A stretch of DNA of 29,919 nt from Bacillota bacterium (GTDB taxonomy: Bacteria; Bacillota; Clostridia; Christensenellales; Aristaeellaceae). The notes under the pieces are model-generated. The model was given only the letters and a program-made list of their open reading frames with translations, was not told where the DNA came from and did no database searches. The stretch spans positions 1 to 29,919 of the forward strand of contig JAEYRW010000203.1 in assembly GCA_023435435.1 (NCBI GenBank), given 5' to 3'. Both the position numbers and the translations under genes were made by a program. Positions 8,047 to 16,126 of the stretch are shown in pieces (the stretch's first letter is position 1; the number at the start of each line of letters is the position of its first letter).

Positions 8047-9102
8047 TTACTGCGCCAGATCGGCCTCCGTGTAATAGCCGGAATCGATGAGCAGCTCCTT
8101 GTAGTTGTCGATGTTCGCGAACACCGGGTCGCACAGGAAGGAGGGAACGATCTTCACGCCGTTGTCGTAGGTGGCGGTGTCGTTGACGGGCACCTCTTCG
8201 CCCTTCATAATGGCGTCGACCATGGTGACCACCTGGGCGGCCAGCGTGCGGGTGTCCTTAAACACGGACATGGCCTGATAGCCCGCGATGATGTTCTTGG
8301 TGTTGGCGATGTCGCAATCCTGGCCGGTGATGACCGGGAAGTTGTCCAGGGTGAAGCCCGCGGCCCTCAGGGAGTTGGTGACGCCCAGCGCCAGCGAGTC
8401 GTTGGGGGAGAGCACCAGGTCGAGCTTGGTGCCGTCCGCGTAGTACCCTGTCAGCAGGTTGTCCATGCGCTCCTGAGCGGTCTGGGTGGACCAGGAGAGG
8501 ATGGCGCAGGTCTCAAAGTCCATCTGGCCGGAAACGACGTTGAGCGTGCCCGCGTCGATGTAGGGCTTCAGAAGGTCCATGGCGCCCGCGTAGAAATAAA
8601 GCGCGTTGTTGTCGTCCGGGGAGCCCGCGAAGACTTCCATGTTGAAGGTCTTGTCGGTGCCCGCAAGGTCGAAGCGGTCGATGAGGTACTGGCCCTGGAT
8701 GGCGCCGACCTTGTAGTTGTCGAATGTGGCGTAGTAATCCACGGCGTCGGTGCCCTTGATGAGCCGGTCGTAGGCGATGACGGGGATTCCCTCATCCTTG
8801 GCGGTGGCGAGCACGTTGCCCAGCGCCTCGCCGTCGATGGAGGCGATGACCAGCGCGTCCACGCCGTTTAAGATCATATTCTCGATGTCGGAAACCTGCT
8901 GCGCGGTGTCGTTGTCGGAATAGGTCAGGATGACTTCGTAGCCGGCTGCCTCAAGCTGCGCTTTCATGTTCGCGCCGTCCTGATTCCACCTCTGGAGGCT
9001 CTGGGTGGGCATCGCGACGCCGACCTTGCCTTCGGCAAGGGCCGACGCGCCCATCCCCAGCACCAGCATGAGCACCAACGCGGTGATGAGAACCTTCTTC
9101 AT
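8047..9102 (-). CDS. chvE: Sugar-binding protein of the multiple-monosaccharide ABC transporter
   Basis: 351 residues, a periplasmic-binding-protein type 1 fold of the ChvE group that captures monosaccharides for MmsA-MmsB. A signal peptide is clear: MKKVLITALVLMLVLGMGAS, then ALA as a signal-peptidase I site, with the mature protein opening EGKVGVAMPTQSLQRWNQDG. Family segments include LTYSDNDTAQQVSDIENMI, VIAYDRLI and VITGQDCDIANTKNIIAGYQ. No lipobox cysteine is present, which is unusual for a one-membrane Gram-positive. ATG 9102 was chosen because AGAGGGA lies eight bases upstream; a GTG two codons earlier would be only two bases from that site. It is the first gene of the importer operon. 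Confidence 0.93.
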   Translation of the reverse strand: MKKVLITALVLMLVLGMGASALAEGKVGVAMPTQSLQRWNQDGANMKAQLEAAGYEVILTYSDNDTAQQVSDIENMILNGVDALVIASIDGEALGNVLATAKDEGIPVIAYDRLIKGTDAVDYYATFDNYKVGAIQGQYLIDRFDLAGTDKTFNMEVFAGSPDDNNALYFYAGAMDLLKPYIDAGTLNVVSGQMDFETCAILSWSTQTAQERMDNLLTGYYADGTKLDLVLSPNDSLALGVTNSLRAAGFTLDNFPVITGQDCDIANTKNIIAGYQAMSVFKDTRTLAAQVVTMVDAIMKGEEVPVNDTATYDNGVKIVPSFLCDPVFANIDNYKELLIDSGYYTEADLAQ

Positions 9103-9141
9103 AGACACATCCCTCTTTCTCTATTTTACCGGCGCGAAATC

Positions 9142-9162
9142 CGCCGATAACAATGATCGACG
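9142..9162. promoter_or_regulatory. Inverted repeat upstream of chvE, possible operator
   Basis: CGCCGAT (9142-9148) and ATCGACG (9156-9162) form an imperfect inverted repeat, six of seven bases, around AACAATG. It lies about 40-60 bases before the chvE start in an otherwise AT-rich leader. Sugar importer operons are normally controlled by a local repressor or two-component system, so an operator is expected here. No regulator gene is adjacent, and I found no convincing -35/-10 pair. Confidence 0.3.
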
Positions 9163-9261
9163 ACTCGTTACATCAATATTCGTATTCACAAATTCCGTAA
9201 ATATTCCATATGAAAGCAAAGCGACCGCCGCGCCGTGGGCAAAAGAGACCCGCTGAGGCGC

Positions 9262-9285
9262 AAAAAAAGCACCCTTCGCGGGTGC
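9262..9285 (-). terminator. Rho-independent terminator after the glycosidase gene
   Basis: On the minus strand GCACCC-GCGAA-GGGTGC is followed directly by TTTTTTTG. The hairpin begins about 20 bases after the glycosidase stop codon at 9308. It separates that gene from the chvE operon, which therefore needs its own promoter in 9110-9260. Confidence 0.88.
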
Positions 9286-9307
9286 GGCGGCAATTGCTTT
9301 GTTCCTG

Positions 9308-10543
9308 TCATTTTTTGCGTTCCAGCGCGGCGAGGGCCGCTTCGATGTTGATGGCGCTTTCCCAGGGCCGGCAGCGGGTGCCCAGAGGGAGGTTGTCCTC
9401 ATAGTACTCCACCCACGCCCCCGCGCCGTCGCGGATTGAGAGCATGCGGAAAAGAAGGTCGTCCGCCGGGAGGCCCAGCTTCGCGGCTGCAAAGAGGATC
9501 AGCCCGTAGTCGTAGCCCAGGCTTTTTTTGCCGCCGGGCAGGGAGGACACCGCGCCCGTCTTCCGGAACGAATCGAGGATCGACTGAACCCCCGCGCGGA
9601 TTTCCGCTTCGGACACCAGATCAGAATCCATGTACGCGTGCATGAGAAGGGTGGAAGTGAGCGGATACTCCGTTTCCGGCGCTTCCGGAAGCGGCCCCTT
9701 CGCATGGCATGCGGAACAGACGTAATTGGAATCGTTCAGGCGGCGCAGCCAGCCGAAGCCCATGCAGCTTTCCCCGCCCCGCAGGCACACGCCGTGGCGG
9801 AATTCGGGGAAGGCGAGGCCTTCCCGGCGGGCGCGGCTGTTGGCGACCCATCCGTTTTCCCTGCGGAAATTTTTCCGGTAGGCGGCCCGCGCCCGCGCGA
9901 CTGCCTCCCGCGTTTCACCCGAAAGATTCGGCGTCACGGCGGCATACCGCTCCGCGCCCCGGATGAAGAGCATGGTCGCCTCCATGGAGCCGTCGAGCAG
10001 CACGTCGCGGGGAAGGATGCCCCCCGCCACATAGGTCTCGTCGCCGTTGAAGGGGAGCATGTCCCGGTGCAGCGCGGCCGTCTGCGCGTCAAGCGCCCAA
10101 TGGAGCATGGGCCGGAGCGTCTCGAAAAAGGCGCGGTCGCCGGTCATGTCCAGATAATCGCACGACTGGGCGAGGAGATAGCCCGTGATCTCCGCCCGGT
10201 CGTCCTCATGGACGTGGAACATGTCCGGAACGCCGATGCCCTGGGCATTGTGGATGCGGCCGGATGTCCCGAAGGTGTTCCGGTAAAAGCGCAGGATCGC
10301 CTTTGCCTCCCCGAAGCAGCCCAGCGCGAGCAGTCCCCGGGACACGCCGTACTGGTCGCGCACGTAGGCCATGTGATAGTTGCTGCCCGCCAGCACACCG
10401 CCGGACGAGCCCTGCTGGGCGCGGATGAGGAGTGCCACGTCGTCCGCCGCCGCTTCGACCTCCGCGCGCAGGGGGTGATCCCCGTTCAGAGGCCGGGTAT
10501 TTTTCCGCCGCCCTTTGAGAAACGCCGCGTCCCGCGCCCCCCC
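9308..10543 (-). pseudogene. Six-hairpin glycosidase, C-terminal part (out of frame with its N-terminal part)
   Basis: The catalytic part of a glycoside hydrolase with an (alpha/alpha)6 barrel, resembling GH15/GH63-type six-hairpin enzymes; exact family unsure. About 410 residues from ARDAAFLKGRRKN to the stop. Barrel motifs include AGSNYHMAYVRDQYGVSRG, the acidic HEDDRAEITGYLLAQ, PFNGDETYVAGGILPRD and DGSMEATMLFIRGAERYA, then FPEFRHGVCLRGG. No signal peptide is seen. No start codon or ribosome site lies near the 5' edge. The upstream residues in this frame are a shadow, and the natural N-terminus is in another frame across a run of seven G (10537-10543). One base fewer in that run would give a continuous protein of about 607 residues. 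It could be a sequencing error, a recent mutation, or slippage-dependent expression. Confidence 0.7.
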
Positions 10544-11129
10544 GTTCCCGCGCCAGGGCGTCGAAGCCCAGGCCGAGGGCTCTGCGCATGTGCACCGCGC
10601 AGCCGGGAAGATCGCCCGCCGCCACGGACACACAGCCCTCCCCGCGCGCGGTGAATCGGATTTCGTCGCCCACCTGCCGCGCGTCGCAGCTTCCCGTGAA
10701 TACGATCTGCGCGAACCGGACTTCGTGGGTGGGATACCAGTTGTAGGCGGGCGTTCCCCCGGGAACGGTCAAAAGGTACGCGTCCGCACAGCCCGGATAC
10801 ATCTCCGCGTTCCGGATCAGCAAAAAGCCCCTTCCGCCGATTTTCCAGCGCGCGGGCGCGGTCAGACGCCATCTGCGCACGAGGCAGCCGGCATTTTCTC
10901 CCACCGCATCCTCGTAGGTGCCCTCCCGCGCGCGGTGCAGAAACACACCGTTTTCCACGTCCCGGACGGGGGCCGCGTAGGGCGCACCGTCTTCCCGCAA
11001 AAGCGACAGTGCCGTGGGTGCGGTGTAGGGCGCGCCGAACGCCTGCACCCATTCCGCCCCGTGGCCGTACGCGATGACCGATCCGTTTCCCAGCGCCCAA
11101 AGCGCCCCGTCGTCCTGCCCGGTGTGCAT
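10537..11129 (-). pseudogene. Six-hairpin glycosidase, N-terminal beta domain (frameshifted from its barrel)
   Basis: About 197 residues, opening MHTGQDDGALWALGNGSVIA and ending near GLGFDALARERG, where sense continues in the next frame. It is a beta-rich domain of the kind that precedes the barrel in GH15-like enzymes: repeated short hydrophobic strands, RRWRLTAPARWKIGGRGFLLIRN shortened here to its core RRWRLTAP, and YNWYPTHEVRFAQIVFTG. The start was set at ATG 11129, seven to eight bases after GGAAGGGGG; an ATG at 11135 is too close to that site. The frame itself stays open to 10206, but past the G-run it encodes an arginine/glycine-rich shadow. A well-placed promoter lies at 11155-11183. 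The intact promoter, ribosome site and terminator suggest the gene is functional or only recently broken. Confidence 0.7.
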
Positions 11130-11154
11130 CGGCATACCCCCTTCCGCTGCCAAC

Positions 11155-11183
11155 AGAATAGCAGAAATCTCACCCGGCGTAAA
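11155..11183 (-). promoter_or_regulatory. Promoter of the glycosidase gene
   Basis: Reading the minus strand, TTTACG (11183-11178), 17 bases, then TATTCT (11160-11155) with TG one base before the -10. It is 26 bases upstream of the chosen start at 11129 and lies back to back with the promoter of the M24 peptidase gene, the two -35 boxes being eight bases apart. One factor bound between them could control both. Confidence 0.6.
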
Positions 11184-11191
11184 CCATTTTG

Positions 11192-11220
11192 TTGACGCCC
11201 GGGGTCGGGCGTGCTACATT
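11192..11220 (+). promoter_or_regulatory. Promoter of the M24 peptidase gene
   Basis: TTGACG (11192-11197), a 17-base spacer, then TACATT (11215-11220). It is 24 bases upstream of the start at 11244. Five of six -35 bases and four of six -10 bases match the housekeeping consensus. The spacer contains the GC-rich palindromic run GCCCGGGGTCGGGC. Confidence 0.7.
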
Positions 11221-11243
11221 GATGAAAATGGGGAGGGATGAAG

Positions 11244-12431
11244 ATGGACAGGCTCGTCATGGAAAAGGTGAATCAGGCAATCGGTCTTTTGCGGGCGCAC
11301 GATCTGGACTGCTGGGTCGTGTTCACCCACGAAACGGGCCGCGAGGCGGATCAGACATACCCCATTCTCATGGGCCCGCTGGATCTGGGCGGCGGCATTC
11401 TGCTTTTGACAAAGACCGGGCGGCGCGTGGCCATCGTCTCGGGCCTCGACCGTTCACTCCCCGCGTCCACGGGCGCGTGGGACGAGGTGGTGGTCTACAC
11501 CCGGGAAAAGTGCGCCCTCGACACGCTGGTGGAGATTTTAAGCGCGGAGAATCCCCGCGCCGTCGGTGCGAACTTCTCCGAGGGCAATCCCCTCGCCGAC
11601 GGCCTCGGGCACGGGAAATATGTGGCGCTTAAGCGCGCGCTGGATGCCGCCGGGTTGGGCGACCGGCTCGTGAGCGCGGAGGAGGTTGCGTCGTCGCTCA
11701 GGCAGGAAAAGACCGCGTCCGAACGCGCGCGGATCCGTGGGGCCATCGACGCGGCAAACGGCGTCTTTCGGGACCTTCGGGCGCGGCTGGAGCCGGGCAT
11801 GAGCGGCGTGGAGATTTTCCGGCTCATCGGGGCGCTCCGGGCGGCGCGGGGCGCCACCAACGGCTGGAGCGCGTACAACGACCCCATTTTAACCGTCGGG
11901 CCTGTGGAATACATGGGCCACACGCCGCCGCCGGAGGGGCTGACCTTCGATCGGGGGATGCTCTTGCAGGTGGATTTGGGACTCAGGCTCGATGGCTACT
12001 GTTCGGATTTCCAGCGGATGTTTTACGCCACAAGGCCCATGGAAACCCGCGCGCCCGCCGAGGTGGAACGTCTGTTCGGGGGCGTTTACGAGGGCATCAG
12101 CCGCATGATCGCGGGCATCGGGCCGGGCGTGCCCAACGACGGGGTGACAAAGGCGGCGTTCGGGGCGATTACCGACCTGGGCTTCCCGGAGCCCCAATAC
12201 GGCGGGGGCCATCAACTGGGGCGCGCGGTGCACGATGGCGGCGTGGGCCTTCTGAGCTACCGCGCGCCCATACCCGGGCAAACCATGAAGCGCGGCAACG
12301 TGTTCACCGTGGAGGGCCTCGAGACGCGGCTCGCGCCCTGGGGCTGGGTGAGCCTCGAGGAGGACGTGATGGTGACGGAAACCGGCTGCGAGGTGCTCAC
12401 CCAGCGGCAGACGGAGATCTGGTGCGTGTAG
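11244..12431 (+). CDS. M24-family metallopeptidase (Xaa-Pro aminopeptidase-like)
   Basis: 395 residues. M24 'pita-bread' enzymes cleave N-terminal residues, often before proline, with two metal ions. An N-terminal creatinase-like domain covers about 1-150, the catalytic domain about 155-395. All five metal ligands are visible: D244 in VDLG, D255 in CSDFQRMF, H323 in GGGHQLG, E357 in FTVEGLE, and E372 (or E373) in SLEEDVMV. No signal peptide, so it is cytoplasmic. ATG 11244 was preferred to ATG 11238 because GGGAGGG ends at 11237 and needs spacing. It has its own promoter and is monocistronic. It ends exactly where the convergent permease gene ends. Some M24 members are not peptidases, so the substrate is open. 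Confidence 0.9.
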   Translation: MDRLVMEKVNQAIGLLRAHDLDCWVVFTHETGREADQTYPILMGPLDLGGGILLLTKTGRRVAIVSGLDRSLPASTGAWDEVVVYTREKCALDTLVEILSAENPRAVGANFSEGNPLADGLGHGKYVALKRALDAAGLGDRLVSAEEVASSLRQEKTASERARIRGAIDAANGVFRDLRARLEPGMSGVEIFRLIGALRAARGATNGWSAYNDPILTVGPVEYMGHTPPPEGLTFDRGMLLQVDLGLRLDGYCSDFQRMFYATRPMETRAPAEVERLFGGVYEGISRMIAGIGPGVPNDGVTKAAFGAITDLGFPEPQYGGGHQLGRAVHDGGVGLLSYRAPIPGQTMKRGNVFTVEGLETRLAPWGWVSLEEDVMVTETGCEVLTQRQTEIWCV

Positions 12432-14699
12432 CTATTCCACGGATTTGAGCGCGCCCACCATGTCGATTTTCCCGATCCGCCCGGACAGGGCGAGGTTCAC
12501 AAGCTGCGAAAGCAGGAACGTTCCGGCGATGGAGATCAGATAGCTGTGCCACGAGACGACTGTGGGGAAATCCGTGGCGTCCGTAATCGAGGAAAGAAGA
12601 AGGCTCGCGCAGAAAAATCCCAACGGAACGCCGGGCAGAATTCCCAGCGCGGTCAGAAGCGCGTTCTGGCGGGAAAGAAGGCCCCGGATGCGCCTGTCCG
12701 GGAAGCCGAGTACCTTGAGGGTCGCCATGTCCCGGGCGCGCTCGGTGAGGGAAAGACTGCCGAGATTGTACAGAACGACAATGCCCAGAATCGCCGCGGC
12801 GAGGATCAGCAGTGCCACGACGCCGCGCATGCTTTCGAGAATGGCCTCGAAGCTTTCGCGCATGGCGCCGATGGTCTGAACGCCCGCCACGCCGTCCAGT
12901 TCCGCCGCGCCCGCGCCGTCCCCGTTCGCGAGGAGGGCCGTGGGCGCGAATTTCATGCCCAGCTCCTCCCACGCGGGCCGGGAGAACAGGAGTCCCTGGC
13001 CGACGGGCGCGCGGTAGATGAGCGCGATTTCCACTTCATGCCAGGCGGTTTCCCCATAAACACGGAATGAAACCCGGTCGCCTGCCCGCACGGCGAGCAG
13101 TTCCGCCATCTTGCGGGAGATGGCCGCGCCGGTCGCGGGAATTTCCGCGCCCGGGAGCCGGTAGTTGTCGCCGGGGGCCAGAACGACGAAGGCTCCCGCC
13201 TTTTGAACGCCGGCCGCCGAGATGTCCGCCGCCCCCTCCTGGGTAAACTGGCCGGGACAGGCGGCGGCCAGCGCGGCGATCTGCATGTCCGCGGCATCCT
13301 GCACCAGGGATACCTTCGCGCCGAAGACGTACATTTTTCCGTAGAGGGCGCTCGAGACGGCGGCCATGCTGTCGTTGAGCCCGAGGGCCAGAAGTAGAAT
13401 CGCCACGCAGCCCATGACGCCGGTGACCGCCATGGCGCTGCGCACCTTGCCGCGCAGAATGTCCCGCAGATTCCACTGGGCCGAAAAACCCAGCGCGCGC
13501 CAGAACCGGCTCTTTTCCAGCCGGGTGTGGCGGGACGCTTTGGGCGGGCGGGGGCGCAGCGTCTCGGCGGGCGGGCCGGCCATTTCCCGGCGGCAGGCGA
13601 AATAGCTCGCGCCTCCGCAGGACGCCGCCGCCAGAAGCGCCGCGAGCCCGTCCGTCCAGGAAACCGCGCCGCGCCAGACGGGCATCTGATAGATGGTCTT
13701 CTGCATGGCAAAGAGGATGGGCGGCAGCACGCGCGGCCCCGCGAGGAAGCCCAGCGCGCCGCCCGCGAGCCCCAGCCACATGCCGTAGGACGCGTAGTGG
13801 AACAGAATTGTGCCGCGCCGGAAGCCCAGCGCCTTGAGCGTGCCGATCTGGATGCGCTGGGAAACGGTGAGCCGCGTCATTGTGGTGAGCATCGCCAGCG
13901 CCGCGATGAGAAAAAAGATCGCCGGGAACAAACCCGCCATGGCGCGGTTCTGGTCGATTTCGTTCTGAAACTGAGCGGCGCTTTTCTGGGTTTTGCGGGT
14001 GAGGACAGCGGCGGGAGAGAGGCGCGCCTCGATTTCCGCCCGGACCGCCTCTGCATTCGCGCCCTTCTTCAGCTGAACCAGGAGTTCCGTATGGGGCAAA
14101 AGTCCGCCGAGCGGCAGCGCGGCGCGCGGAACCAGCGCGAACCCAAACGTCGCCGGGTCTGGGGAAAAGGAGGCGTCGTCCTTGACCGCGTAGACGTATT
14201 CCGGGTGGAGGATCAGTCCGAGAATCTCCTTTTTGATCTGTACGCCCGAGGCGGAAACCGCGATCTCGTCCCCCACGGACAGACCGTGGGCCGCGGCGAA
14301 CGCGTCGTCGAGCCAGACGCCGTCGAGGGACAGGTCGAGCGCCGCGCCTTCCAGTATGTAGGGTCTCGAGAGTGCGCCGTCGTCCAGAACCGAGACGCGC
14401 AAGGTGGGCTTTTCCGGCAGCGCGGCCGCCGCGTCCAGCGTGAGCCGGCGGGAAACAGCATCCACCCCGTCCATGGAAAGCACGGCCTCCGCGTCGGGCG
14501 CGGAAAAATCATCCCCATAGACCCAAAGGTCGGGGAAGTCCGTTTCGGCGTAATAGTTGTCCGCTTCCGCCCGCATGCCCTTCCACTCCGCGCCGATGCC
14601 CACAAACACAAAGACCCCCAGAAAAGCCATCAGAAAAATCGAGATAAACTGCGCCTTGCCCGCGCGCATGTCGCGCAGCATCTTTCGGAAGAGGATCAC
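12432..14699 (-). CDS. FtsX-type ABC transporter permease
   Basis: 755 residues. Membrane subunit of a MacB/LolC-like exporter, which uses ATP to push substrates out of the membrane or cell rather than import them. An N-terminal helix (about 18-37) is followed by a large extracytoplasmic domain, a first FtsX domain near 255-380 (three helices, with SQRIQIGTLKALGFRRG), a second extracytoplasmic domain, and a second FtsX domain near 620-750 (TERARDMATLKVLGFPDRR). The GTG start at 14699 is set by GGAGG seven bases upstream and overlaps the ATPase stop as GTGA, so the two are coupled. The reading frame continues far upstream, but that part is the shadow of the ATPase gene. Control by the adjacent TetR suggests export of a toxic compound or peptide. 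Confidence 0.9.
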   Translation of the reverse strand: MILFRKMLRDMRAGKAQFISIFLMAFLGVFVFVGIGAEWKGMRAEADNYYAETDFPDLWVYGDDFSAPDAEAVLSMDGVDAVSRRLTLDAAAALPEKPTLRVSVLDDGALSRPYILEGAALDLSLDGVWLDDAFAAAHGLSVGDEIAVSASGVQIKKEILGLILHPEYVYAVKDDASFSPDPATFGFALVPRAALPLGGLLPHTELLVQLKKGANAEAVRAEIEARLSPAAVLTRKTQKSAAQFQNEIDQNRAMAGLFPAIFFLIAALAMLTTMTRLTVSQRIQIGTLKALGFRRGTILFHYASYGMWLGLAGGALGFLAGPRVLPPILFAMQKTIYQMPVWRGAVSWTDGLAALLAAASCGGASYFACRREMAGPPAETLRPRPPKASRHTRLEKSRFWRALGFSAQWNLRDILRGKVRSAMAVTGVMGCVAILLLALGLNDSMAAVSSALYGKMYVFGAKVSLVQDAADMQIAALAAACPGQFTQEGAADISAAGVQKAGAFVVLAPGDNYRLPGAEIPATGAAISRKMAELLAVRAGDRVSFRVYGETAWHEVEIALIYRAPVGQGLLFSRPAWEELGMKFAPTALLANGDGAGAAELDGVAGVQTIGAMRESFEAILESMRGVVALLILAAAILGIVVLYNLGSLSLTERARDMATLKVLGFPDRRIRGLLSRQNALLTALGILPGVPLGFFCASLLLSSITDATDFPTVVSWHSYLISIAGTFLLSQLVNLALSGRIGKIDMVGALKSVE

Positions 14700-15397
14700 A
14701 GCTTCACCTCCGCCGCCGGGAGGGGATTGGGATTGACGGTCTGCTCCACCACCCTGCCGTTTTTCAGCCGGATCACCCGGTTGGCGGCCGCCGCGATGGC
14801 GGGATTGTGGGTGACCACGACGGTGGTCTGGCCGTTTATCCGGCACATTTCCTGCAAAAGGCCCAGCACCGCGCCCCCCGTTTCGCTGTCCAGCGCCCCG
14901 GTGGGCTCGTCGCAGAGCATGAGCATGGGCCTTTTGCACACGGCCCGGGCGATGGCCACCCGCTGCTGCTCGCCGCCGGAGAGCTGGGCGGGGAACTGGT
15001 CGGCGCGATCCGAAAGCCCCACCAGCCGAAGCGCCTCCCGCGCGTCCATGGCGTCCTTGACGATCTCCTGGATGAGCGCCACGTTTTCCCCCGCCGTGAG
15101 GGTGGGGATGAGGTTGTAGAATTGAAACACGAAGCCCACGCGCTCGCGCCGGTAACGGGAGAGCCGCTGCGCATCGTAGCGGGCGATGTCCTCGCCGCCG
15201 ACCCAAATCTCGCCTTCGGTGGGGCGGTCCATGCCGCCCAGAAGGTTCAAAACCGTGCTCTTTCCGGCCCCGCTCGGGCCCAGAATCACCACAAGCTCCC
15301 CCTTCGGGATTTCAAAGCGCACCCCGTCCGCCGCGCGCAGGGTTTGTTCCCCGGCGCCGTACGCCTTTGTAACGTCGCAAAATTCAATGAGCGCCAT
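14696..15397 (-). CDS. ABC transporter ATP-binding protein (MacB/LolD type)
   Basis: 233 residues, one nucleotide-binding domain that powers the FtsX-type permease encoded next. Walker A is GPSGAGKST, the Q-loop VFQFYNLIPTLTA, the signature LSGGEQQRVAIARA, Walker B LMLCDEPTGALD, and the H-loop VVVTHN. The sequence EPTGALD and the short length are typical of the LolD/MacB class. ATG 15397 has AGGAGG five bases upstream; a GTG two codons earlier overlaps that site. Nine bases separate it from the TetR stop, and it shares GTGA with the permease gene. Confidence 0.94.
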   Translation of the reverse strand: MALIEFCDVTKAYGAGEQTLRAADGVRFEIPKGELVVILGPSGAGKSTVLNLLGGMDRPTEGEIWVGGEDIARYDAQRLSRYRRERVGFVFQFYNLIPTLTAGENVALIQEIVKDAMDAREALRLVGLSDRADQFPAQLSGGEQQRVAIARAVCKRPMLMLCDEPTGALDSETGGAVLGLLQEMCRINGQTTVVVTHNPAIAAAANRVIRLKNGRVVEQTVNPNPLPAAEVKL

Positions 15398-15406
15398 GGA
15401 CACCTC

Positions 15407-16015
15407 CTACAAAGTCGCGCGCCCTTCGGGCGAAAGGCCGAGCGCCCGGGCGATGATGCCGGTGACCTCGTCCGCCCGGAAGAACGCCGGGTCGTGGTCG
15501 TGCGCGAGGTTCCCGTGGATGAGGCCGAAAATGCCGAAAATGATGAACGTCGCGGCGAGTTCCGGGTTCGCGACCCGCGTCTTGCCCGCGTCGTTCATCT
15601 CCTCCACAATGACAGCCACCGGTTCGATAAGGGATTGGGCGACGTGAATGGAAAAGCGGGTGTCCGTGTCGATGTGGGCCGCCCGGGCCGCCGCGTCCAT
15701 GAGCGCGTGGGCGGAGGCGTCGATGAGCCTCTCCATGTACGAAAACACCCCGTTCAGCTTTTCCCCGAAATCCCCGGGACCGGTGATGATGGCGGTCATT
15801 TCCGCCGTGCATGCGTCCGCGTACTGCTCCATGGCGGCGCGGTAGACCTCCTCCTTGGAGCGGAAGTAGTAGTAGAACAGGCCCTGCGCCACGCCAATCT
15901 TTTCGACGATATCGGCCACGGACGTGTTTTCGTACCCGTTTTTCTGGAAAAGCGAAAGCGCTGTTTTGAGAATTTCATCCCTGCGTTCCTGGGGCGGCTT
16001 TGAAATGCGCGTCAT
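15407..16015 (-). CDS. TetR-family transcriptional regulator
   Basis: 202 residues. Helix-turn-helix domain at about 10-58 with ILKTALSLFQKNGYENTSVA and IVEKIGVAQGLFYYYFRSKEEV, the usual TetR pattern. The C-terminal ligand domain is helical and not assignable to a ligand. ATG 16015 was chosen because GGAGG lies seven bases upstream and the promoter's -10 box lies at 16037-16042, so the longer frame that starts at 16066 would begin inside the promoter. It is the first gene of an operon with the ABC exporter, so it very likely represses itself and the exporter through the palindrome in its promoter and is released by the exported compound. Confidence 0.93.
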   Translation of the reverse strand: MTRISKPPQERRDEILKTALSLFQKNGYENTSVADIVEKIGVAQGLFYYYFRSKEEVYRAAMEQYADACTAEMTAIITGPGDFGEKLNGVFSYMERLIDASAHALMDAAARAAHIDTDTRFSIHVAQSLIEPVAVIVEEMNDAGKTRVANPELAATFIIFGIFGLIHGNLAHDHDPAFFRADEVTGIIARALGLSPEGRATL

Positions 16016-16036
16016 GGGATCGCCTCCTTCCCGGCC

Positions 16037-16066
16037 ATCATACATCACTGACTGACTATTAGTCAA
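16037..16066 (-). promoter_or_regulatory. Promoter of the tetR-ABC operon with overlapping palindromic operator
   Basis: Minus strand: TTGACT (16066-16061), 18 bases, TATGAT (16042-16037), 22 bases before the TetR start. A perfect 13-base palindrome, TGACTA-T-TAGTCA, occupies 16053-16065 and covers the -35 box and the start of the spacer. A further TGAC copy sits beside it at 16049-16052, so the core may extend. This is where a TetR dimer would block RNA polymerase. Confidence 0.8.
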
Positions 16067-16083
16067 TGGTGAAATGTAAATAT

Positions 16084-16108
16084 GGCGCGAAGTTTTTGGC
16101 TTCGCGCC
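16084..16108 (-). terminator. Hairpin terminator after the VOC gene
   Basis: GGCGCGAAG (16084-16092) pairs perfectly with CTTCGCGCC (16100-16108) over a seven-base loop. It starts 18 bases beyond the VOC stop codon. On the minus strand it is followed by ATATTTA, a weak U-tract, and it lies just upstream of the TetR promoter. Confidence 0.65.
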
Positions 16109-16126
16109 GGATTTTCGAAAGAACCG

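Noticed and set aside
13527..15119. 530-codon plus-strand frame across the FtsX permease and ATPase genes
   Set aside because: It crosses two real genes on the other strand, has no family motif and is Arg/Gly-rich shadow sequence.
14700..15206. N-terminal extension of the FtsX permease frame
   Set aside because: These 169 residues read out of frame through the ATPase gene. The GTG at 14699 has GGAGG at proper spacing and overlaps the ATPase stop.
16021..16066. Longer TetR start at 16066
   Set aside because: It would begin within the -35 box and operator; ATG 16015 has GGAGG seven bases upstream.
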